NCBI GenBank assembly: GCA_036644995.1 | Contig: JAVXOZ010000009.1 | Location: 4,333 to 68,332, forward strand | Reading direction: 5' to 3' | DNA length: 64,000 bases | Source of the DNA: Cryptoclostridium sp036644995 | GTDB taxonomy: Bacteria > Bacillota > Dehalobacteriia > UBA7702 | In this document: one piece after another, positions 1 to 6,893 of the stretch | Position numbering within the stretch: the first letter of the stretch is position 1 | Layout: each line of letters starts with the position of its first letter | Position numbers and translations under genes: made by a program | The notes under the pieces: model-generated | Seen by the model: the letters and a program-made list of their open reading frames with translations, nothing else | Database searches by the model: none | Told to the model about the DNA's origin: nothing

Positions 1-460
1 CCAAAGAACCAATGCGCCCTAAGCCGATAATGCCCAAAGTTTTTCCGCTTAATTCAGCACCTTTAAATTTGGTGCGATCCCATTCGTGGCGACGAATCAT
101 TGCGTCTGCCTGTGGTATTCTGCGATTTGATGCCATAAGCAAGCCTATGGTATGCTCAGCAGTGGTTACAGTATTGGCATTGGGAGTATTTACAACTATG
201 ATGCCTCTTTTGCTGGCACCTTCCATTTCTATATTGTCAACGCCATTGCCCGCACGACCAACAACCTTTAAGTTTGTGGCTTTTGCATATAATTCCTCAT
301 TAACTTTGGTGACACTGCGAACAACCAAAGCGTCATATTGATCAATACAATCAAGAATTTCTTCTCTGGTGAGTTTTGGGTTAAAGTCAACCTCTAATCC
401 AGACTTTCTTAATTCTTCTACACCTTTATCTGCAATTTTTTCTGCTACTAATACTTTCAA
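1..460 (-). CDS. serA: D-3-phosphoglycerate dehydrogenase, N-terminal part (cut by window edge)
   Basis: First step of serine synthesis: NAD-dependent oxidation of 3-phosphoglycerate. Only about 153 N-terminal residues are present and the gene runs off the left edge. The translation starts MKVLVAEKIADKG and shows the catalytic-domain segments VGRAGNGVDNID and NTPNANTVTTAEHTIGLL. It ends in the dinucleotide-binding GxGxxG stretch GIIGLGRIGSL. The start is a TTG at 458-460, chosen because a GGAGGCG ribosome site lies just upstream and because the SerA N-terminus begins there; no ATG fits. Family membership is clear. The C-terminal ACT/ASB regulatory domain cannot be judged. Confidence 0.9.
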   Translation of the reverse strand, partial: MKVLVAEKIADKGVEELRKSGLEVDFNPKLTREEILDCIDQYDALVVRSVTKVNEELYAKATNLKVVGRAGNGVDNIEMEGASKRGIIVVNTPNANTVTTAEHTIGLLMASNRRIPQADAMIRRHEWDRTKFKGAELSGKTLGIIGLGRIGSL

Positions 461-811
461 TATAATTCGCCTCCGCTCATTTATCTGTCAAGAAAAATTC
501 TAAATCTAAATAGAATTAAATATTATTATACCGCTATTTTTACATTATTGCAAGAGAAATATCAGAAACCCCCACATATCATTACCTATAATATAAATAT
601 TGTTTTAAGATATCTCCTAAGTTAAATATAAACCCCAAAAATTTATATTATAGTTATTTAAACAATAAAAAACATTTTAAATAACTCTTTAACTAAAAAA
701 CCCTCTTAATTTATTAAAGCTTTTCACCCATGGCTTTAGTAAATTTAGAAGGTTTTTTAATAGAAACTATGCTCTATAAATCTAATTAAAATTTATTTTA
801 ACCACTTGGTT
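461..811. other. AT-rich intergenic region with one weak hairpin
   Basis: About 350 bp without a gene. It should hold the serA promoter. The only structure I see is an all-A/T inverted repeat with 11-bp arms (652-662 and 676-686). No convincing terminator, riboswitch or small gene was found. Confidence 0.4.
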
Positions 812-1813
812 TTAATAGGAAAGCAATTCTGATAAAGGCACAATCTCATAGCCGCAATCTCTTACAGTTTTTATAATCTCGGGCAATGCCGCTAAAGTAT
901 TGGGTTTACCTTCATGCATAAGAATAATAGCACCATCGGAAATCTCTGATTTTATGGTATTTACCATAGTTTCCGTGGAGTATTTACGCCAATCGTTGGT
1001 ATCAATACTCCAATATATAGGTATTTGACCATATTCTCTGGCTGTTGCCAAAACCTCATCGTTATGGCTGCCATAGGGTGGGCGCATATATTTGGGAGTA
1101 TAACCCAAAACATCTTTAAATACTTTATTTGTATTGGCAAAATCTGCCTTTAAAGCATCTGTGGGTAATTTAGATAAAATAGCATGACGCTGAGAATGGC
1201 TTACCACGTCGTGACCTGCATCTCTAACTTTTCTGGCTTGATCCGGATATGCTTGAACGCTGTTTGCCAGCATAAAAAATGATGCCTTTACTTTATTTTG
1301 TTCAAGCACAGATAAGTAATCATCCACCATTTTGGGATCCGGCCCATCATCAAAGGTAATAGCTGCCCTTTTCCCTGCGGGAGGATAGCTAAATACTATG
1401 GGGTCATAAACTTTAGCTTTGGGTGGGATTAAATAAGTGGAAGCTTCTTTCTTTTCTTTATCTATTTCATCTTGGGTTTTAAAATCCAAAGTAACCAATG
1501 ATTCATCATAAGTATAAGTAGTTGTGGGTAAAATTTCCTGGGGTTTTACTTCATCTGCCACAGCCCTGCTATTGTTGCCGAAAGGGGCTATTGCCAAAAC
1601 TATGCCACTTACAATTAATATGCAAGATAAAATTCCCACTATTACACCTAATTTACCACCCGGTGATTTGCTTCTGTTTCTTGTATGAACAAAATTTTTT
1701 TTAGGTTTCATTTTGGTTTTTGGTTTTTCCGAGTTTTCACTGCGCAATACCGGTGCTTTTTCATGGTCAAAACCATCTTTTCTTTGATTATACCTCTCTC
1801 TGTTCCCGGACAT
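812..1813 (-). CDS. Membrane-anchored polysaccharide deacetylase (NodB family)
   Basis: Predicted to remove acetyl groups from an extracytoplasmic glycan, probably peptidoglycan N-acetyl sugars. The 333-residue protein has a basic cytoplasmic N-terminus, one membrane segment (about 54-77), a linker, and a NodB domain with all usual motifs: TFDDGP (153-158), HSQRH (206-210, metal ligands), RPPYG (244-248), DTNDW, and LMHE near the C-terminus. Start ATG at 1811-1813 follows a GAGGAGG site. It resembles the PdaA/PdaB group linked to spore cortex or wall modification, but substrate and spore role are inferred. It lies just downstream of the yfbR-like gene on the same strand. Confidence 0.88.
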   Translation of the reverse strand: MSGNRERYNQRKDGFDHEKAPVLRSENSEKPKTKMKPKKNFVHTRNRSKSPGGKLGVIVGILSCILIVSGIVLAIAPFGNNSRAVADEVKPQEILPTTTYTYDESLVTLDFKTQDEIDKEKKEASTYLIPPKAKVYDPIVFSYPPAGKRAAITFDDGPDPKMVDDYLSVLEQNKVKASFFMLANSVQAYPDQARKVRDAGHDVVSHSQRHAILSKLPTDALKADFANTNKVFKDVLGYTPKYMRPPYGSHNDEVLATAREYGQIPIYWSIDTNDWRKYSTETMVNTIKSEISDGAIILMHEGKPNTLAALPEIIKTVRDCGYEIVPLSELLSY

Positions 1814-1861
1814 TACAACCTCCTCTTTTCACTACATAATACTGACAATGGATTTTTTAAG

Positions 1862-2437
1862 TTAATTAAGTTCATCTAAGGTAAGGGAAAAACTATCAAC
1901 AAAATTATCCATAAAATATTTCACATCATCTCTGTTCATGGCAATAAGGTCTTTTTTAATTGTTTTTTCAGCTTTGGAAAATTCAGTATTGCCCCACTTT
2001 AATTCTTCAACACATTTTAAATAGGCACAAAGCTTATCCGCAGCCTTAACAATGCGATATTCATCGGATTTTTCATCGGGGAAAATTAATTCACGATATC
2101 CACCCTGTAATTCCCCGGGCAGCATAGAAAAAATCTTCTCTTTAGCCACGTTTTCCAAACTGCCGATTACTTTTTTAACTTCAGGATTATAATATTTTAT
2201 GGGGGTGGCAAAATCTCCGGTAATAACCTCCCCTGTTTCGTGATACAATGCCAACATGGCAATGTGTTCCGAATTGACATGTTTACCTAAAATATCGTTA
2301 TTTATCTGCGCCAAACCATGGGCAATAACCGCTACTTGCCAGCTATGCTCCATAATATTTTCTTCGGCGGTATTTTTCATTAAGCCCCAGCGTTTTATCC
2401 ATTTCATTTTACTGATGTACGCAAAAAAATGACTCAT
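1862..2437 (-). CDS. yfbR: YfbR-like 5'-deoxynucleotidase (HD superfamily)
   Basis: Predicted 5'-deoxyribonucleoside monophosphatase of nucleotide salvage. At 191 residues it matches E. coli YfbR in length and closely in sequence: SHFFAYISKMKWIKRWGLM at the N-terminus, EHSWQVAVIAH (H31), TGDFATPIKYYNPE, and KAADKLCAYLKCVEEL (D134). The signature HD pair is H66-E67 (YHETGEV) instead of the usual His-Asp; the other metal ligands are intact. The gene starts with an ATG that overlaps the TGA of the DUF3786 gene (2434-2437), so the two are translationally coupled. Activity with the Glu substitution is likely but not certain. Confidence 0.85.
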   Translation of the reverse strand: MSHFFAYISKMKWIKRWGLMKNTAEENIMEHSWQVAVIAHGLAQINNDILGKHVNSEHIAMLALYHETGEVITGDFATPIKYYNPEVKKVIGSLENVAKEKIFSMLPGELQGGYRELIFPDEKSDEYRIVKAADKLCAYLKCVEELKWGNTEFSKAEKTIKKDLIAMNRDDVKYFMDNFVDSFSLTLDELN

Positions 2438-3042
2438 TTATTTGCCTCCTTCAGCAAAATAGCGGTTAAAGAATTAGCTAATTCATTAAGCCCATCGGTA
2501 TCCAAATGAAATTGACTTTTTTTATCAAAAAGGCAGGCACTTTGAGCGGGAAATTCATCATCTGCCTCCCAAATAATAATACGCAAACTAATTTTTGGGA
2601 AATATGAGATAGTATACGCCATATCTCCACCCGAACTTTTAATGCCCCCAAAGCTTTCCGCAACTTTGGCAAAAAGCGGCAAATCACGACCAAAAGCATC
2701 ACGCAAAGGCTCTGTAACCTCTAAACGAAATGCCTCTTGATGGTGAGAACCGTAGGTTAACTGCCGAAAAGCAATATATTCATCATCTACGGTGGGGGGT
2801 GTCATACCCTGAGCTTCCAGTAAATATTTAAGAATCAAAATACGCTCTAATATACCCGGTGGTTCAGGATTCATCTCTCCGGTTTTGCTGTTAACAGTGA
2901 TAGTTTTATTTAAAAACGGCACAACTATATTGGGATCATCCCAAACAGCACCGCTTAACTCTGCCATTTTTTTAGGTTCTGCCACCACAAAATCGGCTAA
3001 ATATTTATTTAGGGCGTGGATTAATTTATTGCTTGCTTCCAT
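2434..3042 (-). CDS. DUF3786 domain protein
   Basis: A 202-residue protein of unknown function. The C-terminal half carries the segments I associate with DUF3786: DLPLFAKVAESFGG, YFPKISLRIIIWEADDEFP, then SACLFD and a helix. The family is mostly found in anaerobes and has no established biochemical role. The N-terminal half is helical with no motif I recognise. The ATG at 3040-3042 has an AGGTG site upstream. The TGA overlaps the start of the yfbR-like gene, suggesting an operon of DUF3786, yfbR and the deacetylase. Family assignment is from memory of its conserved block. Confidence 0.7.
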   Translation of the reverse strand: MEASNKLIHALNKYLADFVVAEPKKMAELSGAVWDDPNIVVPFLNKTITVNSKTGEMNPEPPGILERILILKYLLEAQGMTPPTVDDEYIAFRQLTYGSHHQEAFRLEVTEPLRDAFGRDLPLFAKVAESFGGIKSSGGDMAYTISYFPKISLRIIIWEADDEFPAQSACLFDKKSQFHLDTDGLNELANSLTAILLKEANK

Positions 3043-3200
3043 ATTTTCACCTACTTTGTTGTTTTATTCTATTTTACCCTGTTTTGTGATATGAAACAAG
3101 GTATTTTTTTACTCTATTTTGGTATAATCTTTATCAATTTAAGTAATTTACAAAATAATATGAATTTATTTCAAAACCAAAACATATTGCAGCCAATAAA

Positions 3201-3389
3201 CATTATATTTTATCAGATTGTCAAAAAACATAGTTTTTTGGCAAGATATCAGGCTGTTAAGAAAGACTTAGATTCGGTAAAACTCTCTGAGCAGCGGCTG
3301 CTTATGTACCTAAATGTACATAAGCAGTGGATGGGAAAGGTATTTTTGCCGAATATCAGACTTTATCAACAGCCTGCATTATATTTTAT
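3201..3389 (+). repeat. 162-bp interspersed element, copy 1, with 13-bp target duplication
   Basis: The element body runs 3214-3376 (CAGATTGTC... to ...AACAGCCTG). It is flanked by an exact 13-bp direct repeat, CATTATATTTTAT, at 3201-3213 and 3377-3389. Internal structure: a 5' hairpin with an AAAAAAC-ATA-GTTTTTT core, then a long imperfect hairpin that closes from AGGCTGTT to AACAGCCT. Its apex here is a perfect 12-bp stem (CTGCTTATGTAC / GTACATAAGCAG). The right-hand target copy contains the stop codon of the small gene at 3379-3636. An apparent reading frame through this region is only a shadow of the repeat. Confidence 0.9.
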
Positions 3390-3636
3390 AAAGATACCAT
3401 CTGTGTTCTTTCACATCATAGCGGAGCACAATAACTTGTTCGCAACCACCAAGCAAGCAACGGCAAAAAAAGTTTATCATAATTCGCCCAACCACTTTTT
3501 GCTCCTCTGTACCTTGTAGTTCTAAATTTATTTTTATGTTCTCACCGTTTTCTTCCAAGCAGCAGGCAATTGGTTTAATATTGCCGTTTTGGTCACAAAC
3601 AGCGTATACTTTTATAGGATTCATAACAATTTTCAA
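3379..3636 (-). CDS. Small conserved protein downstream of dinB
   Basis: An 85-residue protein of unknown function (N-terminus MKIVMNPIKVYAVCDQNG, C-terminus HRWYLYKI). It has several cysteines (CC, CRC, GGC), a beta-rich pattern and no signal peptide. The start is a TTG at 3634-3636, supported by GGAGG eight bases upstream; the next in-frame ATG (3622-3624) would be too far from that site. It follows dinB by about 30 bp on the same strand, so co-expression is likely. I recall similar short proteins beside Y-family polymerase genes in Clostridia, but cannot give a function. Its TAA lies inside the target duplication of repeat copy 1. Confidence 0.65.
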   Translation of the reverse strand: MKIVMNPIKVYAVCDQNGNIKPIACCLEENGENIKINLELQGTEEQKVVGRIMINFFCRCLLGGCEQVIVLRYDVKEHRWYLYKI

Positions 3637-3666
3637 GGTTCATACCTCCAATACCCATAAATTTAT

Positions 3667-4920
3667 TTAAAAAAATCTTGGTGGATCTTCACCGTCATCC
3701 TCATCCTCATCAATATCACGGAATAAAGATTTTACCCCGGAATCCAGCAAAATAGCAGCATGGATAGATTCATCACCATAACGATTTTTAATGGCATAAA
3801 CCGCATCATCCAATCGTTCCTCTTTTAAAATATCGCTGCTAAATAAAGACCCTTCCAAAGTGCGATTAGCGGATAATCCGCCCAAAGATAAGCCCACATA
3901 TCTTGCGCCATGCTTTGGCCAAAGTTCTGCCAAAAGCGGCAGTGCATATTTTAAAATTATACGCCTATGCAGTAAAGGCTCGTTTATATGGCGTTGTTTA
4001 CTTTTATAATTTCTATCCCCATCTTTAACCGCCACAGAAATAACAGATGCTGTCATTTTTTGTTTGCGTAATTTTGCACTTAAATTCTCTGCTATATATA
4101 CAAAAATTGGCTCGGCTTCACTTTCATCTGCCAAAACAAGGGGTAAGGTTATGGATTGGCTTAGGCTTTTAGGTGGTGGTAATTCTCCGGGGAGCACCGG
4201 CTCATCATCTATGCCATTGGCATAACGCCTTAACATATCTCCGGATTTTCCTAAAAGACTGTGGGTTAGCCCTTCATCAAGTTCTGCCAATTTGCCCACG
4301 GTATCTATGCCGATTCTCCGCAGCTTTTTAACGCTTTGCCTACCCGCCATAAAAAGAAAATCTATGGGTTTAGTCCATAATTTTTCAGGAATTTCCTCCT
4401 GCCACAAAGTATTTACCATATCGGGTTTTTTTAATTCAGATGCCATTTTTGCCAAGGGCTTATTGTTGCCAATACCAATATTTACGGTAAATCCCAATTC
4501 ATTTTTAATGCGTTCCTTAATAATATAGGCAGATACCAATGGTTCACCAAAAAACTTTTCCTGCCCTGTCATATCCAAAAAACATTCATCAATGGAAAAC
4601 GGTTCCACCAAGGGGGTATAATCAAAAAATAATTTTTTCATAGCGGCACTTGCCCGCAGATATAAGCCGTAATTAGGTGGCACAATGTAAAGATCGGGAC
4701 ATTTTTCCTTGGCTTGCCATATGGGTTCAGCGGTTTTTACACCACAAGCTTTAGCCCCATCACTTTTAGCAAGGATAATGCCCTTACCTGCCCCCTCTTT
4801 TGCCACCGCCGAATTTATGGTGCGATAATCCACAGAACCCCCCAAATAAAGGTGCTCCGCAGCAGACCATGAAAGAAATGCACTATTTACATCTATATGA
4901 AAAATTACCCGTTTAGCCAT
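3667..4920 (-). CDS. dinB: DNA polymerase IV / Y-family translesion polymerase
   Basis: Error-prone lesion-bypass polymerase. At 417 residues it has the Y-family order: palm motif FHIDVNSAFLSWSA at the N-terminus (catalytic Asp), YGLYLRAS, the catalytic SIDECFLD motif near residue 107, a helix-hairpin-helix thumb region (LRRIGIDTVGKLAEL), and a little-finger domain. The C-terminus is acidic (DEDEDDGEDPPRFF). The absence of a clear QxxLF-type clamp motif at the very end is noted but not decisive. Start ATG at 4918-4920 has an AGGTG site. A sigma-A-like promoter and a LexA-box-like palindrome lie directly upstream, consistent with SOS control. Confidence 0.9.
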   Translation of the reverse strand: MAKRVIFHIDVNSAFLSWSAAEHLYLGGSVDYRTINSAVAKEGAGKGIILAKSDGAKACGVKTAEPIWQAKEKCPDLYIVPPNYGLYLRASAAMKKLFFDYTPLVEPFSIDECFLDMTGQEKFFGEPLVSAYIIKERIKNELGFTVNIGIGNNKPLAKMASELKKPDMVNTLWQEEIPEKLWTKPIDFLFMAGRQSVKKLRRIGIDTVGKLAELDEGLTHSLLGKSGDMLRRYANGIDDEPVLPGELPPPKSLSQSITLPLVLADESEAEPIFVYIAENLSAKLRKQKMTASVISVAVKDGDRNYKSKQRHINEPLLHRRIILKYALPLLAELWPKHGARYVGLSLGGLSANRTLEGSLFSSDILKEERLDDAVYAIKNRYGDESIHAAILLDSGVKSLFRDIDEDEDDGEDPPRFF

Positions 4921-4934
4921 AGCATCACCTATTT

Positions 4935-4977
4935 AGAATATTTGTTCTATTATACCATTCTATTCCTGTTTTGTAAA
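4935..4977 (-). promoter_or_regulatory. dinB promoter with LexA (SOS)-like operator
   Basis: Reading the minus strand: -35 TTTACA (4972-4977), 17-bp spacer, -10 TATAAT (4949-4954), immediately followed by AGAACAAATATTCT (4935-4948). That fits the Firmicute LexA operator form GAAC-N4-GTTC with one mismatch in the second half-site. The position over the start site suits a repressor. Confidence 0.65.
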
Positions 4978-5026
4978 TAGTTTTTCTTTAAAAACTGCAA
5001 AATTACATCTAAAATTTTCTCTATTT

Positions 5027-5232
5027 AAACAATAGCATGCTATTGTTTCAGATTGTCAAAAAACATAGTTTTTGGGCAAGATGCCGGGCTGTTAAGAAAG
5101 ACTTAGATTCGGCAAAACTCCCGGAGCAACGGCTGTGCAGTGTACCTAAATGTACATAAGCAGTCGGCGGGAAAGGATTTTGCCGAATATCAGACTTTAT
5201 CAACAGCCTAAAACAATAGTATGCTATTGTTT
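5027..5232 (+). repeat. 162-bp interspersed element, copy 2, inside a duplicated 22-bp palindrome
   Basis: The element body is 5049-5210. It is flanked on the left (5027-5048) and right (5211-5232) by the same 22-bp palindrome, AAACAATAG-C/T-ATGCTATTGTTT, differing by one base at the centre. The inner stem pairs ATTCGGCAAAA with TTTTGCCGAAT perfectly here. It lies between dinB and the zinc-ribbon genes; the remaining sequence of this gap (4978-5026 and 5233-5372) is plain AT-rich DNA. Confidence 0.9.
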
Positions 5233-5372
5233 ACAAGCAAAAATAGCTATAAATATTGCCTTTTTTAATCCAAAATAAAGCAAAAATTTAAAAATATTAC
5301 TAAATTTTAAAAATATTTTAAGCCCTTATACAGGTATTATTTTATTTATTAAAAATATTTTCAAAAAAAACA

Positions 5373-5401
5373 TTGCAATAAAAATGATTATAGGATATAA
5401 T
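5373..5401 (+). promoter_or_regulatory. Promoter of first zinc-ribbon gene
   Basis: -35 TTGCAA (5373-5378), 17-bp spacer, -10 TATAAT (5396-5401). The expected transcript start near 5408 leaves an untranslated leader of about 86 nt. Confidence 0.7.
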
Positions 5402-5429
5402 GTGTTTAGTGCTATTCTTAGTCCCGAAA

Positions 5430-5491
5430 GTTTACTCCTAAAAGGAAAAGACCCGAAAGGACAAAGCAATAGGAAATTTTAGGAGGTAAAC
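5430..5491 (+). promoter_or_regulatory. 5' leader hairpin sequestering the ribosome site
   Basis: GTTTACTCCTAAAA (5430-5443) pairs with TTTTAGGAGGTAAAC (5477-5491), with one bulged G. The AGGAGG ribosome site (5481-5486) of the gene starting at 5494 is therefore buried in a 14-bp stem. The loop contains GACCCGAAAGGAC, which can form a small inner hairpin. This looks like a cis-acting translational switch (thermosensor, riboswitch or protein-binding leader). I do not recognise a known class. The second zinc-ribbon gene lacks this leader. Confidence 0.55.
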
Positions 5492-5493
5492 TC

Positions 5494-5781
5494 ATGTATT
5501 CCGACAAAACTTTAGTATGTAAAGAATGTGGTGAAGAATTCACTTTCTCGGCTTCCGAGCAAGAATTTTACGCCGAAAAAGGCTTTCAAAATGAGCCTGC
5601 TCGTTGCCCTGAATGCCGTCAAAAAAGACGTCGTCAAAGAAATGACCGTGGTGGCGAAAGAGAAATGTTTAATGTTGTATGTGATCAATGTGGAGTGGAA
5701 ACCCAAGTACCTTTCCGTCCTACCAATGGTCGCCCTGTATATTGCAGAGAATGCTTACAACAACAACGTGACGGCGAATAA
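5494..5781 (+). CDS. Small zinc-ribbon protein, paralogue 1
   Basis: A 95-residue protein with two predicted zinc ribbons. The first uses CKEC (12-15) and CPEC (38-41) around an FYAEKGF segment; the second uses CDQC and CREC in the C-terminal third. The middle is very basic (KRRRQR). It matches small bacterial zinc-ribbon proteins of unknown function, and nucleic-acid binding is a reasonable guess from the basic segment, not shown. The start follows AGGAGG, which is occluded by the leader hairpin. It is followed by its own terminator and then a near-identical paralogue at 5931, so the pair arose by recent tandem duplication. Confidence 0.8.
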   Translation: MYSDKTLVCKECGEEFTFSASEQEFYAEKGFQNEPARCPECRQKRRRQRNDRGGEREMFNVVCDQCGVETQVPFRPTNGRPVYCRECLQQQRDGE

Positions 5782-5794
5782 TATTCGCAACTTT

Positions 5795-5826
5795 GAAAGG
5801 AAGTCCTTTTGGACTTCCTTTTTTTA
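5795..5826 (+). terminator. Terminator of first zinc-ribbon gene
   Basis: Inverted repeat AAGGAAGTCC / GGACTTCCTT with a TTTTTTT tail. Confidence 0.9.
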
Positions 5827-5829
5827 TTC

Positions 5830-5857
5830 TTGCTCTAATTAGGTAGAATAATACAAT
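5830..5857 (+). promoter_or_regulatory. Probable promoter of second zinc-ribbon gene
   Basis: -35 TTGCTC (5830-5835), 16-bp spacer, -10 TACAAT (5852-5857). This is weaker than the upstream promoter. Confidence 0.5.
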
Positions 5858-5930
5858 TTAATTATTTTATCTCAATAGAACAAAACGATTCAAACGAACA
5901 ACTCAACAGAAAATATCAGGAGGTAGTCTC

Positions 5931-6215
5931 ATGTATTCCGACAAAACTTTAGTATGTAAAGAATGTGGTGAAGAATTCACTTTCTCAGCTTCAGAACAAG
6001 AATTTTATGCCGAAAAAGGTTTTCAAAATGAACCTGCTCGTTGCTCTGAATGCCGTCAAAAAAGACGTCGTCAAAAAAATGATGGTGGTGGCGAAAGAGA
6101 AATGTTCAATGTAGTATGTGATCAATGTGGAGTGGAAACCCAAGTACCTTTCCGTCCCACCAATGGTCGCCCCATATATTGCAGAGAATGCTTACAACAA
6201 CAACGCGACAACTAA
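5931..6215 (+). CDS. Small zinc-ribbon protein, paralogue 2
   Basis: A 94-residue near-copy of the protein at 5494. The same two ribbons are present (CKEC/CSEC and CDQC/CREC), and differences are limited to a few residues such as P-to-S in the first CxEC and R-to-K in the basic segment. DNA identity is also high, but the 5' leader is unrelated: it has a clear AGGAGG before the ATG and no sequestering stem. It has its own promoter-like sequence and terminator. The two copies may therefore differ in regulation while encoding nearly the same protein. Function unknown. Confidence 0.8.
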   Translation: MYSDKTLVCKECGEEFTFSASEQEFYAEKGFQNEPARCSECRQKRRRQKNDGGGEREMFNVVCDQCGVETQVPFRPTNGRPIYCRECLQQQRDN

Positions 6216-6231
6216 GAATATTGGCAATTTT

Positions 6232-6262
6232 AAAAGGAAGTCCAAATGGACTTCCTTTTTTT
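6232..6262 (+). terminator. Terminator of second zinc-ribbon gene
   Basis: AAAGGAAGTCC / GGACTTCCTTT hairpin followed by a T run; homologous to the terminator of paralogue 1. Confidence 0.9.
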
Positions 6263-6289
6263 GTGGCATTTATTAGGATAAACCGTTTT

Positions 6290-6621
6290 GGCTCTTTGTG
6301 ATAATTTGTGATAAACTGTTAGAAACTTTGTCAAGAGCTGTATTCTTCTGAAAACAAAATAGATTGGCTCTTAATAGTTATGGTATCTTGAAAACAAAGA
6401 CTATTTATCTATGTTTATGATATACTAAAAACAAAATATATTTCAGTAATAATTAAAGTATGGCGGTTGTATTTATGCAGATGCCATATTTTTTTGGTTT
6501 GATTCTGAAATATGCGTAAAATACCACGGCTTCCAAAGGTAAACGGCTACATCTTAATTACCAATAAATATTACCGCTCAATTTAATTTTTAAAAAAAAC
6601 CACAACCATTGACAAAAAGCC
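6290..6621. mobile_element. ISL3-like non-autonomous remnants
   Basis: Left-end-like sequences GGCTCTTAATAGTTATGGTATC (6366-6387) and a more diverged GGCTCTTTGTGATAATTTG (from 6290) face a right end CCACAACCATTGACAAAAAGCC (6600-6621). The inverted ends resemble the GGCTCTTTGTCAATGGTTGTGG-type termini of ISL3-family elements. The interval carries no transposase, so this is an internally deleted, MITE-like derivative (about 256 bp if 6366 and 6621 are partners). It contains the hairpin element at 6424-6520. Family name is from recollection of ISL3 termini. Confidence 0.5.
6424..6520 (+). repeat. Hairpin repeat, unoccupied relative of the locus at 51.06-51.54 kb
   Basis: ATATATTTCAG... to ...CTGAAATATG terminal inverted repeats enclose a central imperfect palindrome (GGCGGTTGTATTTATGCAG then ATGCCAT). 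The same layout occurs at 51064-51535, but there the central palindrome is tripled and separated by two 162-bp elements. This copy therefore looks like the empty site. Confidence 0.65.
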
Positions 6622-6684
6622 AATAAAAATACCGCAAACGCTATGGATTCTGTTATTGGAATTATATGATATTGTTTTTTTATA

Positions 6685-6713
6685 AAAAAGGGGTGGCGAT
6701 TGCCACTCCTTTT
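6685..6713 (-). terminator. Hairpin with T tail on minus strand
   Basis: AAAGGAGTGGCA / TGCCACCCCTTTTTT read on the minus strand, about 90 bp beyond tRNA-Trp. Probably a second terminator for the tRNA transcript. Confidence 0.6.
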
Positions 6714-6767
6714 AATATGTAATTGTGCCCTTTTTTGTGCCCTCTTTTTGTAAAAAAATGATAAATA

Positions 6768-6798
6768 AAAAAGACCGGTACGTTTGTACCGATCTTTT
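6768..6798 (-). terminator. Terminator of tRNA-Trp
   Basis: Directly after the tRNA 3' end on the minus strand: AAAAGATCGGTA / TACCGGTCTTTT followed by T residues. Confidence 0.85.
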
Positions 6799-6799
6799 G

Positions 6800-6875
6800 T
6801 GGCAGGGGCACAAGGACTTGAACCCTGAACCAATGGATTTGGAGTCCACTACTCTACCAATTGAGCCATACCCCT
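6800..6875 (-). tRNA. tRNA-Trp (anticodon CCA)
   Basis: 76 nt including an encoded 3' CCA. The acceptor stem is AGGGGTA with TGCCCCT and the discriminator base is G. The D-arm contains GGCTCAATTGGTAGAG, the anticodon loop CTCCAAA places CCA, and the T-arm GGTTCAAGTCC is standard. It has a consensus promoter upstream and a terminator directly downstream, so it is transcribed alone. Confidence 0.95.
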
Positions 6876-6893
6876 TTGACATTAACACAAGTT

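Noticed and set aside
3091..3519. 142-codon plus-strand reading frame
   Set aside because: It runs through repeat copy 1 and across the opposite-strand small gene; the same peptide reappears at other repeat copies as a by-product of the repeat.
5408..5493. Cyclic-di-GMP riboswitch in the zinc-ribbon leader
   Set aside because: A CCCGAAAGGACAAAGC segment is faintly similar, but the second conserved stem and tetraloop receptor are not there.
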